DNA of 6,653 nt, from NCBI GenBank assembly GCA_947454745.1, contig CANGMV010000063.1, positions 1 to 6,653 of the forward strand, written 5' to 3'. This document shows positions 1 through 6,286 of this stretch, piece after piece. Made by a program: the position numbers and the translations under genes. Within the stretch, counting starts at the first letter, position 1. Each line of letters opens with the position of its first letter. The notes under the pieces are model-generated. The model was not told where the DNA came from, searched no databases, and worked only from the letters and a program-made list of their open reading frames with translations. This stretch comes from Bacteroidota bacterium. GTDB taxonomy: Bacteria > Bacteroidota > Bacteroidia > Chitinophagales > Chitinophagaceae.

Positions 1-1
1 C

Positions 2-661
2 ATTGTTGAGCGCTACTTAACTATTAATGGAACGAATGCAGAAAAAATAAATCAACTTGCTATTTTATTAGGCGAAAATGAAAATGGGAAAAAAGGAATT
101 GAAGAATTGAATTATGTTTTGTCGTATCACAATGCTACCGGCATGGACAAATATTTAGTGGCAGATTTTACTTTAGCAAGAGGATTAAATTATTATACTG
201 GATTGATATTTGAAGTAAAAGCAATGGATGCGCAAATGGGCAGCATCGGCGGTGGTGGCCGATATAACGACTTAACAAGCTTGTTTGGTGTTCCCAATAT
301 TCCAGGTGTAGGTATTAGCTTTGGTGTAGATAGAATTTATGATGTACTAGAGGAAAAAAATCTTTTCCCTGCAAGTATCGACCAATCCACGCAGGTATTA
401 TTTTTTAATTTAGGAGAAGAGGAAGCAAAAGTTGCATACCAACAAATGATGTTGTTGAGAGCAAAAAAAATTGCTTGTGAAATGTACCCTGAGAAGAGTA
501 AATTCGACAAGCAATTTAAATATGCTGAGAAAAAAGGAATTTCAAACGTAGTGATTATTGGAACAGATGAAGTTGCTAAAAAAGAATGTAGTATTAAAAA
601 TCTACTTTCCGGAAAACAATCAAATGTATCCTTTAATGATTTGCCTGATTTTCAGTTTTAA
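2..661 (+). CDS. hisS: Histidyl-tRNA synthetase, C-terminal part (5' end outside window)
   Basis: This class II aminoacyl-tRNA synthetase charges tRNA-His with histidine in the cytoplasm. The reading frame is open from base 2 to the TAA at 659-661, giving 219 visible residues of a protein usually about 420-460 long, so the N-terminal half (including class II motifs 1 and 2) lies off the left edge. Visible landmarks, numbered from the first visible residue: the histidine-binding signature RGLNYYTG at about 60-67, the glycine-rich GGGGRY at about 83-88, and class II motif 3 (GVGISFGVDRI, about 102-112). A C-terminal anticodon-binding domain follows from about 130 to the end. The TTG at 107 that can be read as a start is internal to the domain and is not the real start. 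The stop lies 11 bp from the stop of the convergent gene at 673, with no evident terminator between them. Confidence 0.96.
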   Translation: MVERYLTINGTNAEKINQLAILLGENENGKKGIEELNYVLSYHNATGMDKYLVADFTLARGLNYYTGLIFEVKAMDAQMGSIGGGGRYNDLTSLFGVPNIPGVGISFGVDRIYDVLEEKNLFPASIDQSTQVLFFNLGEEEAKVAYQQMMLLRAKKIACEMYPEKSKFDKQFKYAEKKGISNVVIIGTDEVAKKECSIKNLLSGKQSNVSFNDLPDFQF

Positions 662-672
662 TTTGAGTTCAG

Positions 673-1065
673 TTAGTTTTCAACTTTCTCAGTAAACACC
701 TGCATTTGGAATTCTTCCTTCGTACCTGCAATAGAAGTCGCTGCTTCTTTTTTGCCTACTAATTCCATTCCTTGAACTGCAATAGAAACAGATTCAACTG
801 TTTTATCTGACGCTCTTTTGAAAATCACCAAAGCATCATAAGCAGCTAAATAAAATGTGTCTACGCCTTTCTTTTCAAGTGCAGTTGATCCCATTGCAGA
901 ATTTACTACTAATGAAGAATCTTCGGCAGTCATTGTTACTTCGGTAACTGGACTTCCTGCAGCAAATACATATTTGCCTACATACTCTTTAAATGGACTT
1001 GTTTGAGCGTTTGCGGCAGTCATAATGCCTAGCATCACTACCACCATCATCATCATTTTTTTCAT
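673..1065 (-). CDS. Small exported DUF3471-like protein
   Basis: A 130-residue protein of unknown function. Residues 1-20 form a classic signal peptide: KK, then a Met/Val/Leu-rich hydrophobic core, then AANA before Gln21, a good AxA signal peptidase I site. The mature part begins with a YVGKY motif (about 28-32) followed by short beta-strand-like segments with the spacing of the DUF3471 fold, the small domain often found at the C-terminus of periplasmic beta-lactamase-like or esterase-like proteins in Bacteroidota. Here it stands alone, with no enzyme attached. It has no cysteine in the mature part and no catalytic motif I can name, so a binding or accessory role in the periplasm is only a guess. 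The start at 1065 is followed by two Lys codons and four consecutive ATG codons, so ribosomes could also start a few codons later. It is divergent from rlmN and convergent with hisS. Confidence 0.8.
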   Translation of the reverse strand: MKKMMMMVVVMLGIMTAANAQTSPFKEYVGKYVFAAGSPVTEVTMTAEDSSLVVNSAMGSTALEKKGVDTFYLAAYDALVIFKRASDKTVESVSIAVQGMELVGKKEAATSIAGTKEEFQMQVFTEKVEN

Positions 1066-1150
1066 TGGAACAATTGGTTTTTATAAAAATGAATTTAGGC
1101 CCATTTTTTGGGTCCGCAAAAAGAAATAAATGGATCCAAATCCGATCAAG

Positions 1151-1158
1151 TATCTTTG
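1151..1158 (+). promoter_or_regulatory. Bacteroidota-type -7 promoter element of rlmN
   Basis: TATCTTTG is a perfect match to the TAnnTTTG -7 element used by the main sigma factor of Bacteroidota. It ends only four bases before the preferred rlmN ATG at 1163. Transcription would therefore begin at or within a few bases of the start codon, giving a leaderless or nearly leaderless mRNA. No clear -33 TTG lies at the usual 19-21 bp upstream, so the call rests on the -7 match and its position. Confidence 0.6.
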
Positions 1159-1162
1159 CATT

Positions 1163-2206
1163 ATGGAGAAGACTAGACCGAATATAAGACACGTGGAAGT
1201 GTCTGAAATTGAACGCTTTATAGCGAATGTGGGCGAAAGACCATTTAGAGTAAAACAAATTGTAGAATGGTTATGGCAAAAGCACGCCCATAGCTTCGAC
1301 GAAATGACCGATTTAAGCAAAGACCTCAGAAAGCAATTGGTGGAACATTTCACTTTCCCAGCTTTACAAATAAATGCCACTCAACAAAGTGAGGACGGAA
1401 CTTTAAAAACCCGTTTCCGCACTTTTGACGACCATATGATTGAAGGAGTGTTAATTCCGACCAGCGAACGCAAAACTGCATGCGTATCCTCACAAGTAGG
1501 ATGTAGCTTAAGTTGTAAATTTTGTGCAACAGGCACCATGGACCGTAAACGAAATTTGAATTTTGACGAGATCTATGACCAAGTTGTTTACATCAACCAA
1601 CAAAGTGAAGCTGCCCACGAAAAGCACTTGAGTAATATCGTGTTTATGGGAATGGGTGAACCCTTAATGAACTATCATAATGTGCTAAAAGCAATTGAAA
1701 AAATAACATCCCCCGACGGATTGGGCATGAGTCCAAAAAGAATCACGGTTTCAACAGCTGGCTTGGTAAAACAAATTAGACAATTGGGAGATGATGGTGT
1801 TAAGTTTAAATTAGCTGTTTCATTGCATGCCCCTAACGACAAAAAACGCAACGAGGTAATGCCAATCAATGAAAGTAATAATATAAAATCATTGATTGAC
1901 GCATTAAATTATTTCTACAAAAAAACGGGTACTGAAATTTCATTCGAATATATTTTATTCAAAGATTTTAATGACTCTGAAAAAGATGCCGAAGAATTGA
2001 CAAAAATTTACCGACAAGTACCTGCCGATTTAATCAATGTGATTGAATACAATGCAGTAGATCATTTTGGCTTTGACAAACCCGATGAGGATGGCTTTGA
2101 GCGATTCGTAGAATTATTACAAAAAAATAGAGTCAACGTAAGAGTTAGACGCAGTAGAGGTAAGGACATTGACGCAGCTTGTGGCCAATTGGCTAATAAA
2201 GCTTAA
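1163..2206 (+). CDS. rlmN: Dual-specificity rRNA/tRNA adenine C2-methyltransferase RlmN (radical SAM)
   Basis: In characterised homologues RlmN makes 2-methyladenosine at A2503 of 23S rRNA and A37 of several tRNAs. It uses two SAM molecules and a methylated cysteine intermediate, and tunes peptidyl-transferase fidelity. Numbering from the ATG at 1163 (347 residues, close to the family size): the radical SAM cluster motif CxxxCxxC is C114, C118, C121 in VGCSLSCKFCATG; the SAM-binding GMGEP is at 163-167; the two mechanistic cysteines are C107 (in TACVSS) and C340 (in DAACGQLA). All key residues are present, so it should be active. An in-frame ATG at 1130 would add 11 residues, but the -7 box at 1151-1158 lies between the two ATGs, so 1163 is preferred. 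A 30-bp gap without a recognisable promoter separates it from the next gene, so cotranscription is likely. Confidence 0.96.
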   Translation: MEKTRPNIRHVEVSEIERFIANVGERPFRVKQIVEWLWQKHAHSFDEMTDLSKDLRKQLVEHFTFPALQINATQQSEDGTLKTRFRTFDDHMIEGVLIPTSERKTACVSSQVGCSLSCKFCATGTMDRKRNLNFDEIYDQVVYINQQSEAAHEKHLSNIVFMGMGEPLMNYHNVLKAIEKITSPDGLGMSPKRITVSTAGLVKQIRQLGDDGVKFKLAVSLHAPNDKKRNEVMPINESNNIKSLIDALNYFYKKTGTEISFEYILFKDFNDSEKDAEELTKIYRQVPADLINVIEYNAVDHFGFDKPDEDGFERFVELLQKNRVNVRVRRSRGKDIDAACGQLANKA

Positions 2207-2236
2207 TGCGACGATATAATATAATTAAATAGGTAC

Positions 2237-3412
2237 ATGAAGAACAAAAGATCAGACAACTTTGACAAATTTGCCAACAAGAAAAAAGGCAGTGCTGTTA
2301 AAGAAGAATATAGACAAGAAAAGAAAAAAGCAAAAGCCGATTCAAGAGCTGCAGGCGAAGCTGCACGTCAAAGGAAAAAAGACATTGCTAGAGGTATTGC
2401 AGTAGAACCTGTTGGAAACAACAAAAAAGGTGGCTATGCTAAAAAAGACTATGTAACTGGTCCTCCAAAATATTCCATTCCATTAAGAGCAAAATCTGCG
2501 CCCAAAAAAGCAGTAGATGATACGCCTGCAAAATATGGCGAAATTAAAAGAGGCGCAGGTGTAGGATCTCCACGATTAGCAGCTTCAAAAAGAACGCCTG
2601 CATCAATGGATAAGGCCGATGCAAAAAGAACAGCAAGTATTGGCAAAGTAAATGCAAGCGATGATATGCCGCACGAACAAATGCCTTTAAATAAATACAT
2701 TGCGCACGCAGGTACCTGTGGGCGTCGTGAAGCAGCCGAGTTGGTAAAGAGCGGACATGTTACTGTAAATGGAGATACTGTATTAGAACCTGGTTATAAA
2801 GTGCAATACAAAGATGTTGTAAGATTAAAAGGCAAAGTGTTACAATTACAAGTAACCCCTGTTTATATACTTTTAAACAAACCAAAGGATTATATCTGTA
2901 CTGCTAACGACCCTGAAGGAAGAAAAACAGTATTGGATATCATTAAAAATGCGACCACTCAAAGAATGTTCCCTGTAGGACGTTTGGACCGAAATACAAC
3001 AGGTGTTTTGATTTTAACCAACGACGGTGATTTAGCACAAAAATTAACGCATCCATCTTACGAGATAAAAAAAATATACGAAGTTACTTTGGATAAACCA
3101 GTGACCAAGGCCGACATGGAAGCCATTGCAGCAGGAGTTGAATTAGAGGATGGCTTTATTGCAGCCGATGCAGTGAGTTATGTTGGTAAAGAGAGAGATG
3201 TGATTGGCATTGAAATTCATAGTGGTCGAAATAGAATTGTAAGAAGAATATTTGAACACTTAGGATATGATGTAAGGCATTTGGACAGAGTGATGTTTGC
3301 CAACCTAACAAAGAAGAATGTAGATCGCGGTAAATGGAGATTCTTGAGTGAAAAAGAAGTACGTCTACTTAAATTTTTGAACAAATCATTTACACGTAAA
3401 GCGACTAAATAA
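2237..3412 (+). CDS. RsuA/RluB-family rRNA pseudouridine synthase with long basic N-terminal extension
   Basis: This enzyme isomerises a specific rRNA uridine to pseudouridine. Of its 391 residues, about 1-148 are a low-complexity tail rich in Lys, Ala, Arg and Gly, predicted disordered and strongly basic. The S4 RNA-binding domain follows at about 149-195 (MPLNKYIAHAG, then CGRREAAELVKSG and VTVNGD). The catalytic domain starts near 208 (YILLNKP), with GRLDRNTTG at 248-256, where Asp251 is the catalytic aspartate. GRNRIVRRIFEHLG at 330-343 is the C-terminal signature of the RsuA/RluB/RluE/RluF group. The core corresponds to the usual 240-290 residue enzyme, so the extra length is the tail. 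The target is probably helix 89 of 23S rRNA (RluB type) or 16S rRNA (RsuA type); the sequence alone does not settle which. It is likely cotranscribed with rlmN and perhaps with the pseudouridine synthase 48 bp downstream. Confidence 0.93.
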   Translation: MKNKRSDNFDKFANKKKGSAVKEEYRQEKKKAKADSRAAGEAARQRKKDIARGIAVEPVGNNKKGGYAKKDYVTGPPKYSIPLRAKSAPKKAVDDTPAKYGEIKRGAGVGSPRLAASKRTPASMDKADAKRTASIGKVNASDDMPHEQMPLNKYIAHAGTCGRREAAELVKSGHVTVNGDTVLEPGYKVQYKDVVRLKGKVLQLQVTPVYILLNKPKDYICTANDPEGRKTVLDIIKNATTQRMFPVGRLDRNTTGVLILTNDGDLAQKLTHPSYEIKKIYEVTLDKPVTKADMEAIAAGVELEDGFIAADAVSYVGKERDVIGIEIHSGRNRIVRRIFEHLGYDVRHLDRVMFANLTKKNVDRGKWRFLSEKEVRLLKFLNKSFTRKATK

Positions 3413-3460
3413 TTTACCATTGGGTTGTAGCCCTAAAATTGACCATTAACTGATTCGAGG

Positions 3461-4180
3461 ATGTTAGATATACTATTTGAAGACGAGGATATGATTGTAG
3501 TTAATAAGCCTGCTGGTTTATTGAGTATCCCCGATCGTTTTGGAAAAGACCCTTCGGTTAAATCTTTATTACAAGAAAAATTCGGCGCCATTTTCACAGT
3601 ACATCGACTGGATCAGCAAACGAGTGGCTTAATTATTTTTGCAAAAAATGCAGAAGCGCATAAACAGCTGAGTGAATTGTTTGAAGGCCGAAGCATCATT
3701 AAAAAATATTTCGGCTTAGTAAATGGACGTCCTCCTCAAGAGGGTGTTATTGAAGAATGCATGATGGAACATCCGATTCGAAAAGGTTATATGATGATTC
3801 ATGCAAAAGGAAAAGAATCTAAAACCTCCTATGAAGTTGTTACTTATTATAAACAGTACGCATGGGTGAGCTTTCAAATTTACACAGGGCGTACCCATCA
3901 AATTAGAGTACACGCAAAACATATTGGTCATCCTATTGTTTCAGATGATTTATATGGCGATGGAGAAAAATTGAAACTATCTAGTATTAAAAAGAAAAAT
4001 TTTAAACTAGCTAAGGTAGCCGAAGAAGAACGACCACTCATGGGAAGACAAGCATTACATGCGGCTAGTGTTCAGTTTGAGTATAAAGGAAAGGAGCTCC
4101 TTTTGGAAGCCCCTTTACCTAAAGATTTAACTGCTACTTTAAAGCAGTTGGAAAAATGGAACGCAATAAATACTAATTAA
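3461..4180 (+). CDS. RluA-family pseudouridine synthase, catalytic domain only
   Basis: This 239-residue protein is an RluA/RluC/RluD-class uridine isomerase acting on rRNA or tRNA. The landmarks are VNKPAGLLSIPD at 14-25, the catalytic-loop motif HRLDQQTSG at 48-56 with Asp51 as the catalytic aspartate, GRTHQIRVHAKHIGHPIVSD at 143-162, and RQALHA at 196-201. There is no N-terminal S4 domain, so it resembles compact RluA (about 220 residues in E. coli) rather than RluC or RluD. A 35-40 residue Lys/Glu-rich insertion around 166-195 sits between the GRTHQIR and RQALHA motifs. The precise target base cannot be read from the sequence. The start at 3461 immediately precedes the conserved LFEDEDMIVVNKP segment, which fits the family. 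The upstream 48 bp hold no convincing promoter, so it is probably the last gene of the rlmN run. It is convergent with the gene ending at 4206. Confidence 0.92.
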   Translation: MLDILFEDEDMIVVNKPAGLLSIPDRFGKDPSVKSLLQEKFGAIFTVHRLDQQTSGLIIFAKNAEAHKQLSELFEGRSIIKKYFGLVNGRPPQEGVIEECMMEHPIRKGYMMIHAKGKESKTSYEVVTYYKQYAWVSFQIYTGRTHQIRVHAKHIGHPIVSDDLYGDGEKLKLSSIKKKNFKLAKVAEEERPLMGRQALHAASVQFEYKGKELLLEAPLPKDLTATLKQLEKWNAINTN

Positions 4181-4205
4181 TATTTAGGGCTTAATCAATT
4201 TTCTA

Positions 4206-5489
4206 TTACAATTTAGACTTGTATACCACACCGTCTTTCATTACAAAATTTACTTTACCCATCACTTCAATATTTTTGATAGGGTCTCCGTCTACTGCAA
4301 TAATATCGGCTAATTTATTTTTTTCAATGCTACCTAAAATAGCTTGCGTTCCCATTAAGTCGGCAGCATTCCAAGTAGCTGCTTGAATGGCTTCAATCGC
4401 AGGCATCCCTGCTTCGGTCATATACACAAACTCTTTCCAGTTTTTGCCATGCGCATAAACACCAGCATCTGTTCCAAATGCAATTTTCACGCCCGCTTTG
4501 TACGCTTTAGCAAAAGTGTTTTGAATACGAGGTCCAATTTCTGCTGCTTTTTTAGCCACCATTGGAGGATAATATCCAGGAATTTTTGAAGAGTCTGCAG
4601 CCGACTTCCCAGCAATAATCGTAGGCACTAAATATGTGCCGTATTGTTTCATTAATGGGAAAATAGATTCATCCATCATCGTACCATGTTCAATAGAACT
4701 AACACCGCCAACAACCGCTCTGCGCATGGCTTCCACACCATGACAGTGTGCAGCAACTTTAAAGCCATAATCTTTTGCAGCAGCTACAATTGCCTTTACT
4801 TCTTCTTCAGTAAACTGAGGGTTCTCTCCACTAGCAGCCATACTTAATACACCACCACTTGCCGTAATTTTAATCACATCACTACCCTCTTTATATCTTT
4901 GTCTTACTGCTTTGTAAGCATCTTCTGGTCCGTTAATCACACCTTCCTTAGGACCTGGGTCACCCATAATATCTTTTCTATAATTATTTGTAGGGTCCGC
5001 ATGACCACCTGTGGTGGCAATTGATTTACCAGCAGTATAAATTCTTGGTCCAATAATTTGACCTTTTTGTACTGCCTTACGCATTGCAATATTTACACCT
5101 GAGCCCCCTAAATCACGAACCGATGTGAATCCAGATAGTAAACTTACTTCTGCAAAATGTAATGAACCAAAAGCAACCTCTGCTTCATTTTGCGTAAAGC
5201 CTTCTAAATATCTTGTAGGACTGGTTTCGTGTTCTAAGTGCACGTGCATGTCCATTAAGCCAGGCATTACTGTACTCGATTTTAAATCAATGGTTTTATC
5301 ATTGGCACCCGCCTTTGCATAGCCATCTAAAATATCAACAATTTTGTTGCCTTCAATCACAACTGTTTTTTGTTTTAATACTTGCGGTTGCTTTACATCA
5401 ATTAACTGACCACAATGCAAATAAGTTTTTTGTGCAAACAATGACATTGCACTTAATCCCAACACCAAAGTGAATAATAAACGACGCAT
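4206..5489 (-). CDS. Exported metal-dependent amidohydrolase (imidazolonepropionase/prolidase-like subtype)
   Basis: A 427-residue hydrolase of the amidohydrolase superfamily. Residues 1-20 are a signal peptide (MRRLL, hydrophobic core, SLFAQ), so it acts in the periplasm or outside. The small beta domain at about 21-75 leads into the TIM-barrel motif MPGLMDMHVHLE, whose H82 and H84 bind metal. K207 in DVIKITASGG is the likely carbamylated bridging lysine; H248 (AAHCHG) and H268 (IEHGT) are further ligands; D341 (FGTDAG) is the catalytic aspartate. This full set indicates a binuclear (usually zinc) enzyme. Characterised relatives include dipeptidases that act on Xaa-Pro or Xaa-Arg/Lys and N-acyl amino acids, and some organophosphate-hydrolysing members. 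The true substrate is unknown, though a periplasmic peptidase is the best guess. It has its own putative promoter and lies just downstream of an intrinsic terminator, so it seems independent of the peroxiredoxin gene. Confidence 0.9.
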   Translation of the reverse strand: MRRLLFTLVLGLSAMSLFAQKTYLHCGQLIDVKQPQVLKQKTVVIEGNKIVDILDGYAKAGANDKTIDLKSSTVMPGLMDMHVHLEHETSPTRYLEGFTQNEAEVAFGSLHFAEVSLLSGFTSVRDLGGSGVNIAMRKAVQKGQIIGPRIYTAGKSIATTGGHADPTNNYRKDIMGDPGPKEGVINGPEDAYKAVRQRYKEGSDVIKITASGGVLSMAASGENPQFTEEEVKAIVAAAKDYGFKVAAHCHGVEAMRRAVVGGVSSIEHGTMMDESIFPLMKQYGTYLVPTIIAGKSAADSSKIPGYYPPMVAKKAAEIGPRIQNTFAKAYKAGVKIAFGTDAGVYAHGKNWKEFVYMTEAGMPAIEAIQAATWNAADLMGTQAILGSIEKNKLADIIAVDGDPIKNIEVMGKVNFVMKDGVVYKSKL

Positions 5490-5508
5490 ATATTTAATGT
5501 TTAGAAAT

Positions 5509-5516
5509 TAAATATA
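5509..5516 (-). promoter_or_regulatory. Possible -7 element for the amidohydrolase gene
   Basis: On the - strand this reads TATATTTA, one mismatch from TAnnTTTG. It lies 19 bp upstream of the ATG at 5489 and immediately downstream of the terminator U-tract, a sensible place for a fresh promoter. No -33 TTG occurs at the ideal spacing and the region is very AT-rich, so a chance match is quite possible. Confidence 0.35.
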
Positions 5517-5517
5517 C

Positions 5518-5546
5518 AAAAAAATCCCCTCCAAAAAGGAAGGGAT
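5518..5546 (-). terminator. Rho-independent terminator
   Basis: On the - strand, ATCCCTTCC (5546-5538) pairs over nine base pairs with GGAGGGGAT (5532-5524) around a UUUUU loop, and a run of seven Ts (5524-5518) follows. The one non-Watson-Crick pair is a U-G wobble in - strand RNA (5541/5529). On the + strand the same position would be a C-A mismatch with no downstream T-run, so the terminator works for - strand transcription. It would end transcripts from the peroxiredoxin side about 105-130 bases after that stop codon, just before the amidohydrolase start. Confidence 0.88.
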
Positions 5547-5555
5547 CCATTTGTC

Positions 5556-5609
5556 AGGCCCTGACTCGAATCTACAGTGACACACTGTGCTTAGAAACGT
5601 CCAAGGCCT
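5556..5609 (-). ncRNA. Candidate structured RNA: 54-nt irregular hairpin ahead of the terminator
   Basis: As - strand RNA, AGGCCTTGG (5609-5601) pairs with TCAGGGCCT (5564-5556) over nine base pairs, two of them G-U wobbles that would be mismatches on the + strand. Inside lie a short CG/CG helix, a UU/UU internal loop, UCU paired with AGA, a four-base bulge, and an apical hairpin ACAGTG-TGT-CACTGT (5588-5574) with six perfect pairs. Nine unpaired bases then lead to the strong terminator. The module could be a free-standing sRNA, the structured 3' UTR of the peroxiredoxin mRNA, or the leader of the amidohydrolase mRNA. I do not recognise a named RNA family in it. No clear promoter was found just upstream, so a processed 3' UTR is slightly favoured. 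Confidence 0.45.
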
Positions 5610-5650
5610 ATATTTTCATAATTGAACACTTGATCAATTTAAATAGCTCC

Positions 5651-6286
5651 TTATTTATTAGGTTGTGGCGTATAGCGTAAATAAGGCTTTACGATATTCA
5701 AACCTTTAGGGAATTTTACTAAAGCATCTTCTGTTTTTACTGCAGGCACCACAATGACATCTTCGCCTTCCACCCAATTGGCTGGTGTGGCTACGCTATA
5801 ATTTGCAGTTAATTGTAAGGAGTCAATAACGCGTAATACCTCCACGAAATTTCTACCTGTTGAAGCAGGATAAGTAATTGTTAATTTTACTTTCTTATCC
5901 GGTCCTATGATAAATAAAGAACGCACAGTAAATGTTTCAGAAGCATTTGGATGAATCATGTCATATGCATTCGCTACTGCACGATCCTCATCGGCAATAA
6001 TTGGGAAACCAACATGTACATGCTGTGTTTCATCAATATCTTTAATCCAACTTTTATGACTTTCTACACCATCCACACTTAATGCCAATACTTTTACATT
6101 GCGCTTAGCAAATTCTTCTTGCAATGCAGCAGTACGTCCTAATTCGGTGGTACATACAGGGGTGAAGTCGGCTGGATGTGAAAATAAAATACCCCAACTA
6201 TCTCCTAAATATTCATGAAAACGAATGTCACCAATGCTCGTTTTTGCTTTAAAGTCGGGAGCAATATCCCCTAATCTTAAACTCAT
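5651..6286 (-). CDS. 1-Cys peroxiredoxin, Prx6 type
   Basis: A 211-residue cytoplasmic thiol peroxidase that reduces hydrogen peroxide and organic or phospholipid hydroperoxides. Numbering from the ATG at 6286 (MSLRLGDIAPDF, the conserved family start), the active site PxxxTxxC is P38, T42 and the peroxidatic C45 in HPADFTPVCTTE; R123 in TVRSLF is the conserved active-site arginine. C45 is the only cysteine, so there is no resolving cysteine and reduction must depend on an external thiol. The extended C-terminal domain ending in PYLRYTPQP (about 201-209) is typical of Prx6 and separates it from AhpC. An in-frame ATG at 6304 would add six residues (MYKLSI) that are not part of the conserved family start. 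It has its own promoter and an operator-like palindrome upstream. Downstream is a structured region with a terminator. Confidence 0.94.
   Translation of the reverse strand: MSLRLGDIAPDFKAKTSIGDIRFHEYLGDSWGILFSHPADFTPVCTTELGRTAALQEEFAKRNVKVLALSVDGVESHKSWIKDIDETQHVHVGFPIIADEDRAVANAYDMIHPNASETFTVRSLFIIGPDKKVKLTITYPASTGRNFVEVLRVIDSLQLTANYSVATPANWVEGEDVIVVPAVKTEDALVKFPKGLNIVKPYLRYTPQPNK

Noticed and set aside
107..109. TTG at this position as the start of a short hisS-like gene.
   Set aside because: The frame stays open to the left edge and encodes continuing HisRS sequence, so this is an internal leucine codon of a gene cut by the window.
1097..1114. GGCCCA-TTTTT-TGGGTC hairpin in the rlmN upstream region.
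   Set aside because: Only six pairs, one of them a wobble, no T-run after it, and it lies between divergent genes where no terminator is needed.
1130..1162. Upstream in-frame ATG as the rlmN start.
   Set aside because: The only good promoter element lies downstream of it, and the extra 11 residues are not part of the conserved RlmN N-terminus.
989..1380. Open frames on the - strand overlapping rlmN and the DUF3471-like gene.
   Set aside because: They are out-of-frame shadows of well-supported genes, rich in Phe, Ser, Cys and Ile without any domain-like pattern.
3413..3460. TAAAATTG as a promoter for the RluA-type gene.
   Set aside because: It misses the TTTG core, has no suitably spaced -33 element, and the gap is short enough for readthrough from upstream genes.
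3457..3460. GAGG before the RluA-type start as a Shine-Dalgarno sequence.
   Set aside because: It abuts the ATG with no spacer, so it cannot position the ribosome; such sites are also not generally used in this phylum.
5550..5609. Possible tRNA or tRNA remnant on the - strand, because of the T-loop-like string GATTCGAGTC.
   Set aside because: The bases flanking the loop do not form a T-stem (A opposite C at the closing pair and further mismatches), there is no D-arm or seven-base anticodon loop, and the outer helix is not in the acceptor position.
5630..5637. Eight-base palindrome TTGATCAA near the peroxiredoxin stop.
   Set aside because: Short AT-rich palindromes of this size are expected by chance and it is not tied to a promoter element.
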